From contig QFQU01000021.1 of assembly GCA_003248965.1 (NCBI GenBank), forward strand, positions 1 through 43,686: a stretch of 43,686 nt of DNA, written 5' to 3'. This document shows positions 7,903 to 14,568 of the stretch, piece by piece (the stretch's first letter is position 1; each line of letters begins with the position of its first letter). The translations under genes were made by a program, and so were the position numbers. The notes beneath the pieces are model-generated. The model saw only the letters and a list, made by a program, of their open reading frames with translations, was not told the DNA's origin and ran no database searches. This DNA is from Brevundimonas sp. (GTDB lineage Bacteria; Pseudomonadota; Alphaproteobacteria; Caulobacterales; Caulobacteraceae).

Positions 7903-8780
7903 TTCTGCCAGTCTTGGGCGGCCTCGTTCCAATCGCCGGACGGGGGCGGGGGGAAGGCGAGGATCGCCTCCACGCCATCCCGCTCAAGCCGTTTCGCCAG
8001 GCGCATTGCGGCCGTCTCCCCCGCTCGACCCCGGTCCCCGGCGATGAGCACCGTCGAGACATGATCTGGCGCATGCCACTGCGAGAGGTTCCCGGCGGAC
8101 ATGAGCGCCCAGCCCGGCAGGTCGAAGCGTTCCATGGCCGACAGGGTGGTGACGACGCCCTCCGCCACCAGCATCCGCGGCGCCGCAGGTCGCAGCCGGA
8201 CGGCCGAGCCCGCCGGGACCTGGCCCACGGTCTTGCGCGGGACTCTCAGACCCGATGCGACCTGCCCGTTGGTCGCGAGATAGGTGAGCTCGACGGCTGT
8301 TAGGTCCCCCGAGGACGACCGGATACCGGTCATCATCGCGCGCCCGGCGCGCCGGCCCGGTCGGTAGACCGAGAAGGGCGCCCGGGGGTGTTCGATCAGG
8401 TCGTCGAGGTCTTCTCGCCAGGCGACGCCGCGCACGGCCAGGTGACGCGCGGTCACACCGGTCGGCGTGGGACGTACCCCATCCAGCCAGAGCGCGCGCG
8501 CGATCGCCCGCCGTCGGGGGTGGTCGATCACGAGTGTCTCCGGTGTCGCCGTGACGCCCACGAGCCGACCGCCGGGATCGACCAGTCCGCGACGCCTCAG
8601 ATCGTCGCGAACTTCCCGCCAATCGGCGGCGCCGAAGGTGTGGATGACGACCCGGCCGCCATCGAGCAGCAGCGAGACAGATCGGTCCGACTTCCCGTGG
8701 CCGGGCGCCGGCACATTGGCGCGCAAGCCGTTCTGGTAGAGGTCCCCGCCGAGGATCGCCACGATCTGGCGCAGGCTCAC
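7869..8780 (-). CDS. Toprim-domain protein (primase-like, DUF7146 type)
   Basis: 303 residues. The second half carries a Toprim fold: AEGVVTTLSAM near 203-213 (the acidic strand) and VLIAGDRGRAGETAA near 243 (the DxD-like region), ending in a domain with conserved GDWNEAA. The N-terminal half resembles the domain before Toprim in plasmid and phage primase-like proteins, but no CHC2 zinc finger is seen. Such proteins are common next to ParB-like and SNO helicase genes on conjugative elements and may prime or process single-stranded DNA after entry; this is inference. The start is a GTG overlapping the radC stop (GTGA), so the two are translationally coupled. Confidence 0.82.
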   Translation of the reverse strand: MSLRQIVAILGGDLYQNGLRANVPAPGHGKSDRSVSLLLDGGRVVIHTFGAADWREVRDDLRRRGLVDPGGRLVGVTATPETLVIDHPRRRAIARALWLDGVRPTPTGVTARHLAVRGVAWREDLDDLIEHPRAPFSVYRPGRRAGRAMMTGIRSSSGDLTAVELTYLATNGQVASGLRVPRKTVGQVPAGSAVRLRPAAPRMLVAEGVVTTLSAMERFDLPGWALMSAGNLSQWHAPDHVSTVLIAGDRGRAGETAAMRLAKRLERDGVEAILAFPPPPSGDWNEAAQDWQKAGKEGRGRAP

Positions 8781-9457
8781 CGGAAATGCCCGAGGGTGCG
8801 CAGGCTGGCCGTACCGTCCCTGCCGACGACCAGATGATCGTGGACCTGGATGTCGAAGACCCTGGCGGCGTCGACGATCTTCCGCGTCATCTCGATGTCG
8901 GCGCTTGATGGCTCGGGATCGCCCGATGGATGGTTGTGGACGAGGATGATGGATGCGGCCGACACCTCCAGCGCCCGCCGCACGACCTCCCGCGGATAGA
9001 CGGGCGCGTGATCGATCGTGCCGTGGGCGACCAGCTCGTCGCTCATGAGCCGGTTGCGCTTGTCGAGGAACAGGGCCCGGAATTGCTCGCGGGGCTCCTC
9101 GGCCAATGCGACCCGAACATAGGCGAGCAAGGCCGTCCAGCTGGTGACCAGGGGCCGTCTCGAAGCCTCGGCGCGGACCAGCCGTTCGCTGAGCACACGG
9201 AGCAGCTTAAGGTCGGTCAGCGCCCCGGGACCCAGCCCGCTGGCGCGCGCCAGCTCCGGCACGTCGGCGGAAGCGATGGCGGCGATGTCGCCGAACCGGT
9301 CGAACAGGGCGTCCACGGCGGGTGCGGACGCGTGTCGCCCACTGCGGCCAAGCAGAAGCCCCAGAAGCGCGCGGTCGTCGAGGTTCGCGAGCGAACTCGT
9401 GTCGGGCGAACGCCCAGCCCCGGCGATCGCGGGTTCGAGGTCAGGAAGCGGGCGCAT
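8777..9457 (-). CDS. radC: RadC-family JAB/MPN-domain protein
   Basis: 226 residues. The C-terminal half has the full JAMM metal motif, HNHPSGDPEPSSAD, near residues 172-186, with the upstream Glu/His context normal for RadC (DELVAHGTIDHAPVYPREVVRRAL). The N-terminal part contains a helix-hairpin-helix-like region (ELARASGLGPGALTDLKLL). RadC was once called a DNA-repair protein, but its biochemical role is unresolved; copies on mobile elements are frequent. I place the start at 9457 because GGAG stands 7 bases before it; an ATG 33 bases upstream has no good site. It is first of the minus-strand group and has leader copy D. Confidence 0.9.
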   Translation of the reverse strand: MRPLPDLEPAIAGAGRSPDTSSLANLDDRALLGLLLGRSGRHASAPAVDALFDRFGDIAAIASADVPELARASGLGPGALTDLKLLRVLSERLVRAEASRRPLVTSWTALLAYVRVALAEEPREQFRALFLDKRNRLMSDELVAHGTIDHAPVYPREVVRRALEVSAASIILVHNHPSGDPEPSSADIEMTRKIVDAARVFDIQVHDHLVVGRDGTASLRTLGHFR

Positions 9458-9517
9458 GGCGGTCTCCAGCAAGGCTCCCAAGCGGAGCATTCCCGGCCGC
9501 CCTTCCTTTCTTCCCGC
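9458..9517 (-). ncRNA. Structured mRNA leader, copy D, upstream of radC
   Basis: Minus strand: purine tract GCGGGAAGAAAGGAAGGG (complement of 9500-9517), outer stem GGCGG (9497-9501) with CCGCC (9458-9462) immediately before the ATG, and central hairpin GCTCC/GGAGC (9474-9478 with 9484-9488). The binding site GGAG falls just before the outer 3' arm, so folding could affect translation. This copy lies in front of radC itself, the gene after which the known RNA motif is named. Confidence 0.6.
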
Positions 9518-9527
9518 GCACGCTTCT

Positions 9528-9543
9528 CGATCCGACCGGATCG
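9528..9543. promoter_or_regulatory. Inverted repeat in the divergent radC/nuclease region
   Basis: CGATCCG and CGGATCG (9528-9534 and 9537-9543) are perfect 7-bp arms with a 2-base centre. It lies 15 bases before the nuclease start and upstream of the radC leader. Its position suits an operator for one or both divergent genes. No regulator can be assigned. Confidence 0.4.
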
Positions 9544-9558
9544 GCCCAAGTTGGTCCG

Positions 9559-9963
9559 ATGAAATGGCAGCTCATCCTCCCGCTCCTCGCCGCGCCCGCG
9601 ATCGCCCATGCCGACCCCTGCGAAGGACGACTGCCGGATCGTGCGGGACAGGCTTTCGCCGGGCAGGTTCGCTACGTCGGCGACGGCGACGGGCTTTGCG
9701 TCGGCGACAGCACGAACCCCTCCACCTGGATCGAGGTCAGGCTCGCGGACTTCAATGCTCCGGAGCTCAACGCCACAGGCGGTCGCGCCGCCCGTGAGCA
9801 GCTGCGCCGTCTGGTGATGGGACGACGTCTCGATTGCGCGGCGACCCGAGGACGTAGCGGGCGGGTGATCGTTTACGATCGGGTGATCGCGACCTGTCGG
9901 CTCGACGGGCGTCGTGTCGGCGACCTGTTGAGGGCGGCAGGGGTCCGCGAAGGCGGCAACTGA
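9559..9963 (+). CDS. Secreted SNase-like (thermonuclease family) protein
   Basis: 134 residues with a clear signal peptide (about residues 1-18, cleavage after AHA). The rest fits a staphylococcal-nuclease fold: GDGDG near 41-45 (Asp44 aligns with Asp21 of SNase), VRLADFNAPE at 60-69 (Arg61 aligns with Arg35, Glu69 with Glu43), and YDR at 106-108 (Arg108 probably Arg87). The position of the calcium ligand Asp40 is Asn66, so activity or metal use may be altered. It is periplasmic by prediction. It diverges from radC and precedes traG; nuclease-like secreted proteins are common passengers of tra regions. A longer in-frame extension upstream overlaps radC and lacks a binding site, so I use 9559. 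Confidence 0.8.
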   Translation: MKWQLILPLLAAPAIAHADPCEGRLPDRAGQAFAGQVRYVGDGDGLCVGDSTNPSTWIEVRLADFNAPELNATGGRAAREQLRRLVMGRRLDCAATRGRSGRVIVYDRVIATCRLDGRRVGDLLRAAGVREGGN

Positions 9964-10132
9964 TCCCTCGCGGCTCGGCGGCGAGCCGACGGCGAGAATA
10001 TATTTCGGACCGCCGGGATCGGGCAAAACGGCCAGCCCGCGGAACAGGCCTCTATATCGGCGTCGGCGGGGCCTCGGGTCCGGACTTGCCGCCAGAAAGT
10101 CGCCTCAAACGGCCCTCTCCCTCGAAGTCTCG

Positions 10133-12034
10133 ATGGTCTTCGAACGGATGGTCGTCATGCCGCCAGCACGCCTCGCCGGTCTCGCCGCCGCCCTTCTCGT
10201 CGCGCTTCAGGCGTCCACCCAGACCTTCGCCTGGCTCTATCGCTATCATGCGACGCTGGGACCCGCGCTCCGGCTGGACGAGACGGGGATCTACTGGCCC
10301 TGGATGATCCTCGTCTGGCGTCAGAGGTTCGGGGCGGCGGAGGCGGACGCCTTCGCCCTGCCGCTCTCGGTCTTCATGCTCGTGATGGCCGCCGGCGCCG
10401 GGGGCATGCTGCTGTTCGACGGCGGCGCCGTGAAGCGAACACGTGGATGGGGCGGCCTGGCGGAAGCTCGTCGTGCGGGGCTGAGGCACGACGCGGGCTG
10501 CGTTCTCGGGCGGCTGCAGGGTCGTCTTCTGGCGACGACTGATCTTCGGCCGACGCTCGTGACAGGCGGGACCCGCGCGGGAAAGGGACGGGGCCATGTC
10601 GTCCCCACCCTGTTGAGCTGGACCGACAGCGTGCTGGTTCATGATCCCAAGGGGGAGCTGTGGCGGGTGACCGCCGGTTGGCGCGCCCAGCACAGTCATG
10701 CGCTCTACTTCAACCCGCGAGATCCTGCGTCCGCGCGCTTCAATCCTCTGGCGGAGATCCGACCGGGGCCGCAGGAACTGGCGCAGGTCCAACGGCTGGT
10801 CGCCATTCTCAGCGATCCCGGCGGCGTACGCGACGATGAGGCGATCTGGGACAAGGCGGCGTCCGAGATCCTCGAGGCGGTGATCCTGCACGTCCTCTAC
10901 ACGGCGCCGGACGCGGACAAGACGCTGCTGACGGTCCGGACGATCCTCGCCGACCTGGACGCCGCCGCCGACGTCATGGTCCGAACCCTTCATCGTCCGG
11001 GCGCCGACGGAGTCCCCGAAGTTCATCCTTTCATCTCGACTGCGGTGAAGGGCTACGCGGCCATGCACGACCGCTTTCGCACGTCGGTGCAGGGCACAGC
11101 GCGCAGCTATCTCAAATGGCTGGCCGGCGACGATCTGGTTCACGCGCTGTCGGCATCGGATTTCGCGCTCGGGGACCTCATGTGCGCCGAGGCGCCCGTC
11201 TCCCTCTATGTGCAGGTCGCTCCGGCCGACGCTGTCGCTTTGCGACCGGTGATCCGGCTTCTCTTCTACGCGGCGGCCCAGGCGCTGACCGCCGCCGAAA
11301 ACGCCGACGACGCGGGGCGTGAGAAGCGCCGGCGGCTTCTGATGCTGATGGACGAGTTCCCGCTGCTCGGCCGACTGGCCTTCTTCGAGAAGTCCCTGCG
11401 CCTGATGAGCGGCTACGGCATCAAGACGATGTTCGTCGCCCAGTCCCTGAACGACATCGTCGAGACCTATGGGGCCAACAACACCATCCTCGACAACTGC
11501 CATGTCTACACCGCCTTCAGCGCTCTCGATCCCCTGACGCAGGACAAGGTTTCGAAGCTCACCGGCACCGTGCTGGAGCGAAAGACCAGCCGCAGTGGTC
11601 CCGCCGGGCTGGGCTCCGGCCGAAGTTCGGTGTCACGCTCCGAGATCGAACGCCCCCTGCTGGAGCCGGGCGAGATCCGCGCGCTGCCGGACGAGGTGCA
11701 ACTGACCTTCGCGGCAGGACACAGGCCGCTGCGAACACGCAAGGTGCTCTACGATCGGGAGCGACCCTTCCGGGCGCGCGCGGACCTGCCGCCGCCGGAT
11801 CAGGCGACCTGTATGGACACCCCCGGGGCGCCGGCTCATCCGTGGGCGGGCCGTCGGGGTCTCGGCGAGGATCCGGAGGCGGCCCTGCCGCTGTTCAAGG
11901 AGGTGGAGGCGGCGATCCATGACCGACGTGTCGCCGCCAAGGCGGCCGAGACCTACGAGAGAATCTCGACGGCCTTCGCGGCGGAACAGGCGGTGCTCGA
12001 CGGGTTGCAGGGAGACGGCGATGAGCGGGCGTGA
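10133..12034 (+). CDS. traG: Conjugal transfer coupling protein TraG (VirD4 family)
   Basis: 633 residues, normal for TraG. Two N-terminal membrane segments (about 9-30 and 78-98) are followed by the ATPase domain: Walker A as GGTRAGKG at 145-152 and Walker B LMLMDEF with Asp407-Glu408. It is the inner-membrane hexamer that hands the relaxase-DNA complex to the secretion channel. The Walker A is a variant of the usual GPTGSGKG-type, with GTRAGKG as in the TraG subfamily. ATGs at 10148 and 10157 are also possible starts. The 169-base gap before it contains an A/T-rich patch (about 9993-10004) that may belong to its promoter. It opens the traG-trbB segment. Confidence 0.95.
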   Translation: MVFERMVVMPPARLAGLAAALLVALQASTQTFAWLYRYHATLGPALRLDETGIYWPWMILVWRQRFGAAEADAFALPLSVFMLVMAAGAGGMLLFDGGAVKRTRGWGGLAEARRAGLRHDAGCVLGRLQGRLLATTDLRPTLVTGGTRAGKGRGHVVPTLLSWTDSVLVHDPKGELWRVTAGWRAQHSHALYFNPRDPASARFNPLAEIRPGPQELAQVQRLVAILSDPGGVRDDEAIWDKAASEILEAVILHVLYTAPDADKTLLTVRTILADLDAAADVMVRTLHRPGADGVPEVHPFISTAVKGYAAMHDRFRTSVQGTARSYLKWLAGDDLVHALSASDFALGDLMCAEAPVSLYVQVAPADAVALRPVIRLLFYAAAQALTAAENADDAGREKRRRLLMLMDEFPLLGRLAFFEKSLRLMSGYGIKTMFVAQSLNDIVETYGANNTILDNCHVYTAFSALDPLTQDKVSKLTGTVLERKTSRSGPAGLGSGRSSVSRSEIERPLLEPGEIRALPDEVQLTFAAGHRPLRTRKVLYDRERPFRARADLPPPDQATCMDTPGAPAHPWAGRRGLGEDPEAALPLFKEVEAAIHDRRVAAKAAETYERISTAFAAEQAVLDGLQGDGDERA

Positions 12035-12434
12035 GACTGCGGCGACGCGGATCCAGATCTATCTCACGGACCCCCGTGTCGTCGCCGCCCTGCAGCGGGA
12101 AGCGCGCTCGGCCAACATCCCGATCAGCCAGGCCGCCGGGCGCTCTCTGGCAAAGGGCCTGGCCAGAAGCCTTCCGGCTGATCCGGACGACCGTCTGCTT
12201 CAGCTCGACCGCGCGCTGAGAGACCATATGCGCTCGACGGCGCGAGACGTGCAGATCATCCAGGAGCTGGTCATCGAGGTCGCACGCGCCTTCTTCATGC
12301 GCTTGCCGGACGCCGTGACGGATCAGGATCCCGTCGCCCGCGCCGCCGTGGACCGCCGGATCGAAAAGCTTCTCGACGACACGGCCGCCCGGTTGATCTC
12401 GGGCGTCAGACCGCAGCGCGGGACAGTCGAATGA
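12021..12434 (+). CDS. CopG/ribbon-helix-helix-like protein between traG and trbB
   Basis: 137 residues. The N-terminus (TRIQIYLTDPRVVAALQREARSANIPISQAAGRSL) has the strand-helix-helix pattern of ribbon-helix-helix DNA-binding proteins; the rest is helical. A gene of this kind is regularly found between traG and trbB in alphaproteobacterial conjugation clusters and is usually annotated as CopG family. The start overlaps the traG stop by 14 bases and has GGAGA about 8 bases upstream; its stop overlaps the trbB start (ATGA). It may regulate the operon or act at the origin of transfer; neither is shown. Confidence 0.75.
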   Translation: MSGRETAATRIQIYLTDPRVVAALQREARSANIPISQAAGRSLAKGLARSLPADPDDRLLQLDRALRDHMRSTARDVQIIQELVIEVARAFFMRLPDAVTDQDPVARAAVDRRIEKLLDDTAARLISGVRPQRGTVE

Positions 12435-13384
12435 GCGTTCATCCCATCGTCGGCGAACGGAAACTCGAGGCCCTTCGCCATGCCCTGGGGGCCGACATCC
12501 TTGCGGCGCTGACCGATCCTCTGGTGGTCGAGGTTCTCGTCAATCCGGATGGACGCCTTGTCCTGGATCGCGCCGGGACCGGGCGCGCCGATACCGGCCT
12601 GCGGTTGCCGCCAGAGGCCCGGGAGCGTGCCATCCGGTTGATCGCGGATTATGTCGGGGATCCGGTCACCCGGGAGAATCCCCGTCTGGCAGGCGTCCTT
12701 CCGGTCACCGGAGAACGGTTCCAGGGGTTTCTCCCGCCGGTCACCGCCGCGCCCGCCTTTTCGATCCGGAAACGCCCGGCCGTGATCTGGACTCTGGACG
12801 ACTATGTCCGTGATGGCGTGATCACGAAGGACCAGGCCGGCGTCCTGCGAGAGGCTGTCCTGACCAGAAAGAATCTGCTGATCTCGGGCGGCACGGGTTC
12901 GGGGAAGACGACCCTCGCGAACGCGCTGCTCGCGGAGCCGGCGTTCGCGAACGATCGTGTCTTCCTGATCGAAGACACCCCCGAGCTTCAATGTTCCGCG
13001 TGGGATCTGGTCGCCACGCTCACGCGTCGCCATCCGGTCTCGATCGGGGTCGTCGACCTGGTTCGTGACGCCCTGCGCATGCGACCCGATCGGATCGTCG
13101 TGGGTGAGATGCGCGAAGGGTCGGCGGCGCTCGAGACGCTCAAGGCTTGGAACACCGGTCACCCGGGCGGTCTTTCGACGATCCACGCCAATTCCGCAGA
13201 GGAAGCGCTGACACGTTTAGAGGATTTGCTGGCTGAGGTTGGCTCGCCTCTTGTGACCCGCGTCATAGCCAACGCGGTCAATGTCATCGTGCATATCCGC
13301 AGGAGGAAGGAAGGACGTCGCGTCGATGCAATACTGCAGGTCGATGGTTCTTCTGCAGACCGGTACGCCACGCGGAGCCTCTGA
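12431..13384 (+). CDS. trbB: P-type conjugative transfer ATPase TrbB (VirB11 family)
   Basis: 317 residues, full length. Walker A GGTGSGKTT lies at 153-161, the Asp box (VFLIEDTPELQC) near 178-189, Walker B-like RMRPDRIVVGEMR near 216-228, and the His box (GHPGGLSTIHANS) near 240-252. It forms the cytoplasmic hexameric ATPase that powers pilus assembly and transfer. The C-terminus ends normally (DRYATRSL), so the gene was not cut by the metal-resistance segment that begins just after it. In related clusters trbC follows within a few bases; here it follows after 13.5 kb. Confidence 0.95.
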   Translation: MSVHPIVGERKLEALRHALGADILAALTDPLVVEVLVNPDGRLVLDRAGTGRADTGLRLPPEARERAIRLIADYVGDPVTRENPRLAGVLPVTGERFQGFLPPVTAAPAFSIRKRPAVIWTLDDYVRDGVITKDQAGVLREAVLTRKNLLISGGTGSGKTTLANALLAEPAFANDRVFLIEDTPELQCSAWDLVATLTRRHPVSIGVVDLVRDALRMRPDRIVVGEMREGSAALETLKAWNTGHPGGLSTIHANSAEEALTRLEDLLAEVGSPLVTRVIANAVNVIVHIRRRKEGRRVDAILQVDGSSADRYATRSL

Positions 13385-13452
13385 GCTCGGCCGCTTTGCA
13401 GTCTCAGCTGGTGCATGCGACGAGGCGGGAACTGACTCAACGCGGTCTTTTA

Positions 13453-13467
13453 CAACGTCCGCTTTCG
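13453..13467 (+). repeat. Left copy of an imperfect inverted repeat flanking the metal cargo
   Basis: CAACGTCCGCTTTCG is matched at 13 of 15 positions by the reverse complement of 26504-26518. The two copies lie outside the MerR gene on the left and outside the acyltransferase gene on the right, so they bracket the inserted cargo. A similar CCGCTTTC-type sequence is common in intergenic DNA of alphaproteobacteria, so the pairing could be incidental. Confidence 0.35.
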
Positions 13468-13501
13468 GGCAGCCCCCTGACCGATAGGGCGGCGATGTCG
13501 C

Positions 13502-13969
13502 TCAAATAGACAGCCGCGTCGGGTCGGAATGGGGCGCGCCGCAGGCGTCGTGATCGCTCAGGGCCTCGATGACGCGGCAGTTGGACACCCTCCCGCCCGC
13601 ACAGGTCGCCGCCTGTATGCGGCTCAACTCCATCCGCAGGGCTTCCAGGCCCACGATCCGCGTCTCTACCGCCGCCAGCTGTCGCTCGGCGATCTCGTTC
13701 GCCCGGTCACAGGATTGATCGGGATCGTCCGCCAGCGCCAGAAGCGCACGGATGTCCTCGATCTCGAACCCTAGCTGTCGGGCGTGCCGGATGAATCCCA
13801 ACCGGCGGGTCGCCTGGTCGTCATACAGACGACGGTCGCTGTCCGTGCGCGGCGGCTCGCGCAGCAGGCCGATCTTCTCGTAGAAGCGGATCGTCGGAAC
13901 CTTCACCCCGGTCTCGGCCGAGAGCCGGCCTATGGGCTTGAGTTCGGCGGTTCGGGGCGTGCGCGTCAT
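13502..13969 (-). CDS. MerR-family divalent-metal-responsive regulator (CadR/ZntR/PbrR type)
   Basis: 155 residues from ATG 13969. The N-terminal helix-turn-helix (IGRLSAETGVKVPTIRFYEKIGLL) is followed by the long dimerisation helix. Cys87, Cys123 and Cys131 (C-x35-C-x7-C) match metal-binding positions of the family; a Cys at the first position, where Cu(I) sensors have Ser, points to divalent ions such as Zn, Cd, Pb or Co. Cys142 and His140 in the tail may also bind. It diverges from the metal-efflux operon and a perfect dyad lies directly upstream. In the apo form such proteins repress; with metal they untwist the promoter and activate. Confidence 0.9.
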   Translation of the reverse strand: MTRTPRTAELKPIGRLSAETGVKVPTIRFYEKIGLLREPPRTDSDRRLYDDQATRRLGFIRHARQLGFEIEDIRALLALADDPDQSCDRANEIAERQLAAVETRIVGLEALRMELSRIQAATCAGGRVSNCRVIEALSDHDACGAPHSDPTRLSI

Positions 13970-13986
13970 CTGCCGGAAATAAGGGC

Positions 13987-14017
13987 TTGATCCTCTAGTG
14001 ACTAGAGGATGCACAAG
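13987..14017 (+). promoter_or_regulatory. MerR-type promoter and operator for the metal operon
   Basis: A perfect dyad, ATCCTCTAGT and ACTAGAGGAT around one central G, spans 13990-14010. A -35-like TTGATC (13987-13992) and a position for -10 (CACAAG, 14012-14017) lie 19 bases apart, the overlong spacing that MerR activators correct. The arrangement closely resembles known cadR/zntA promoters. The -10 is weak by sequence, as usual for such promoters. The palindrome allows the regulator to control its own leftward gene too. Confidence 0.82.
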
Positions 14018-14024
14018 TCGGGTC

Positions 14025-14126
14025 ATGAGCACTCAGGACACCCCCTCGACCTGCGCCCCGAAGATCGCGATCCGGCGGCTAGCCCGAGCCGAGGGCCGGG
14101 CGACGCAACCGGCGCGGACATTGTAA
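14025..14126 (+). CDS. Possible 33-residue leader peptide at the metal promoter
   Basis: An ATG frame (MSTQDTPSTC...) of 33 codons lies 7 bases after the proposed -10, so an mRNA starting there would be nearly leaderless. No ribosome binding site is visible. The sequence holds one Cys and ends in a basic stretch; no family is recognised. It may be an expressed peptide, the decayed start of a former transporter gene, or chance. Confidence 0.25.
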   Translation: MSTQDTPSTCAPKIAIRRLARAEGRATQPARTL

Positions 14127-14166
14127 CGCATTGCCAGCCTTGAGGAACGGAAGTACCGAGCGCGCG

Positions 14167-14511
14167 ATGACCTGGTCGATGACGACATGGGCGAAGCTGA
14201 TCGTGGCGATGACGCTTGTCTTCGCCGCCTTCGTCTTTGCGCCCGCCGTCGATGCAGCGACCTGTCTGCCGGAGCCGCCCGCGGCGCACGCGGCCGTCGA
14301 TCATAACCAGAACGATGGCGACCACAGCGGCAAGACCGGGGGCCATGGCATCTGCTCGCACGGACACTGCCACCACACCTCCACGGCCCGCCCGGGTGGC
14401 GTGGACGCTTTCGCTCCGGCGTTCGGCGAGCCTCCGCTGCAGAGCGGTGGGCAGGATGATTTCATGGCCTCGTTCAATCCCGACGGCCTGAAGCGACCGC
14501 CCAGAGTCTGA
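14167..14511 (+). CDS. Small His-rich exported protein (CzcI-like position)
   Basis: 114 residues from ATG 14167. Residues about 5-27 form a signal peptide or membrane anchor ending AVDAA. A metal-binding stretch follows, with 10 His and 2 Cys within about 40 residues (HNQND, HGICSHGHCHH). A small periplasmic metal-binding protein ahead of czcC occupies the place of CzcI in Cupriavidus czc clusters, but sequence identity to CzcI is not claimed. It probably buffers or senses Zn/Co/Cd in the periplasm. First substantial gene of the metal operon; an upstream TTG start (14131) and an internal ATG (14179) are possible. Confidence 0.7.
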   Translation: MTWSMTTWAKLIVAMTLVFAAFVFAPAVDAATCLPEPPAAHAAVDHNQNDGDHSGKTGGHGICSHGHCHHTSTARPGGVDAFAPAFGEPPLQSGGQDDFMASFNPDGLKRPPRV

Positions 14512-14568
14512 CCGAAGTCCTGCGCCCGGAGGGGCGCGTCTTCGTGATCAGAAATCTGGAAATGGAAC

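Noticed and set aside
9964..10132. Possible origin of transfer upstream of traG
   Set aside because: No nic-like core or relaxase gene is nearby; only an A/T-rich patch was seen.
13385..13501. Insertion-sequence end or attachment site next to trbB
   Set aside because: Apart from the 15-base imperfect repeat there is no transposase, long terminal repeat or duplicated target.
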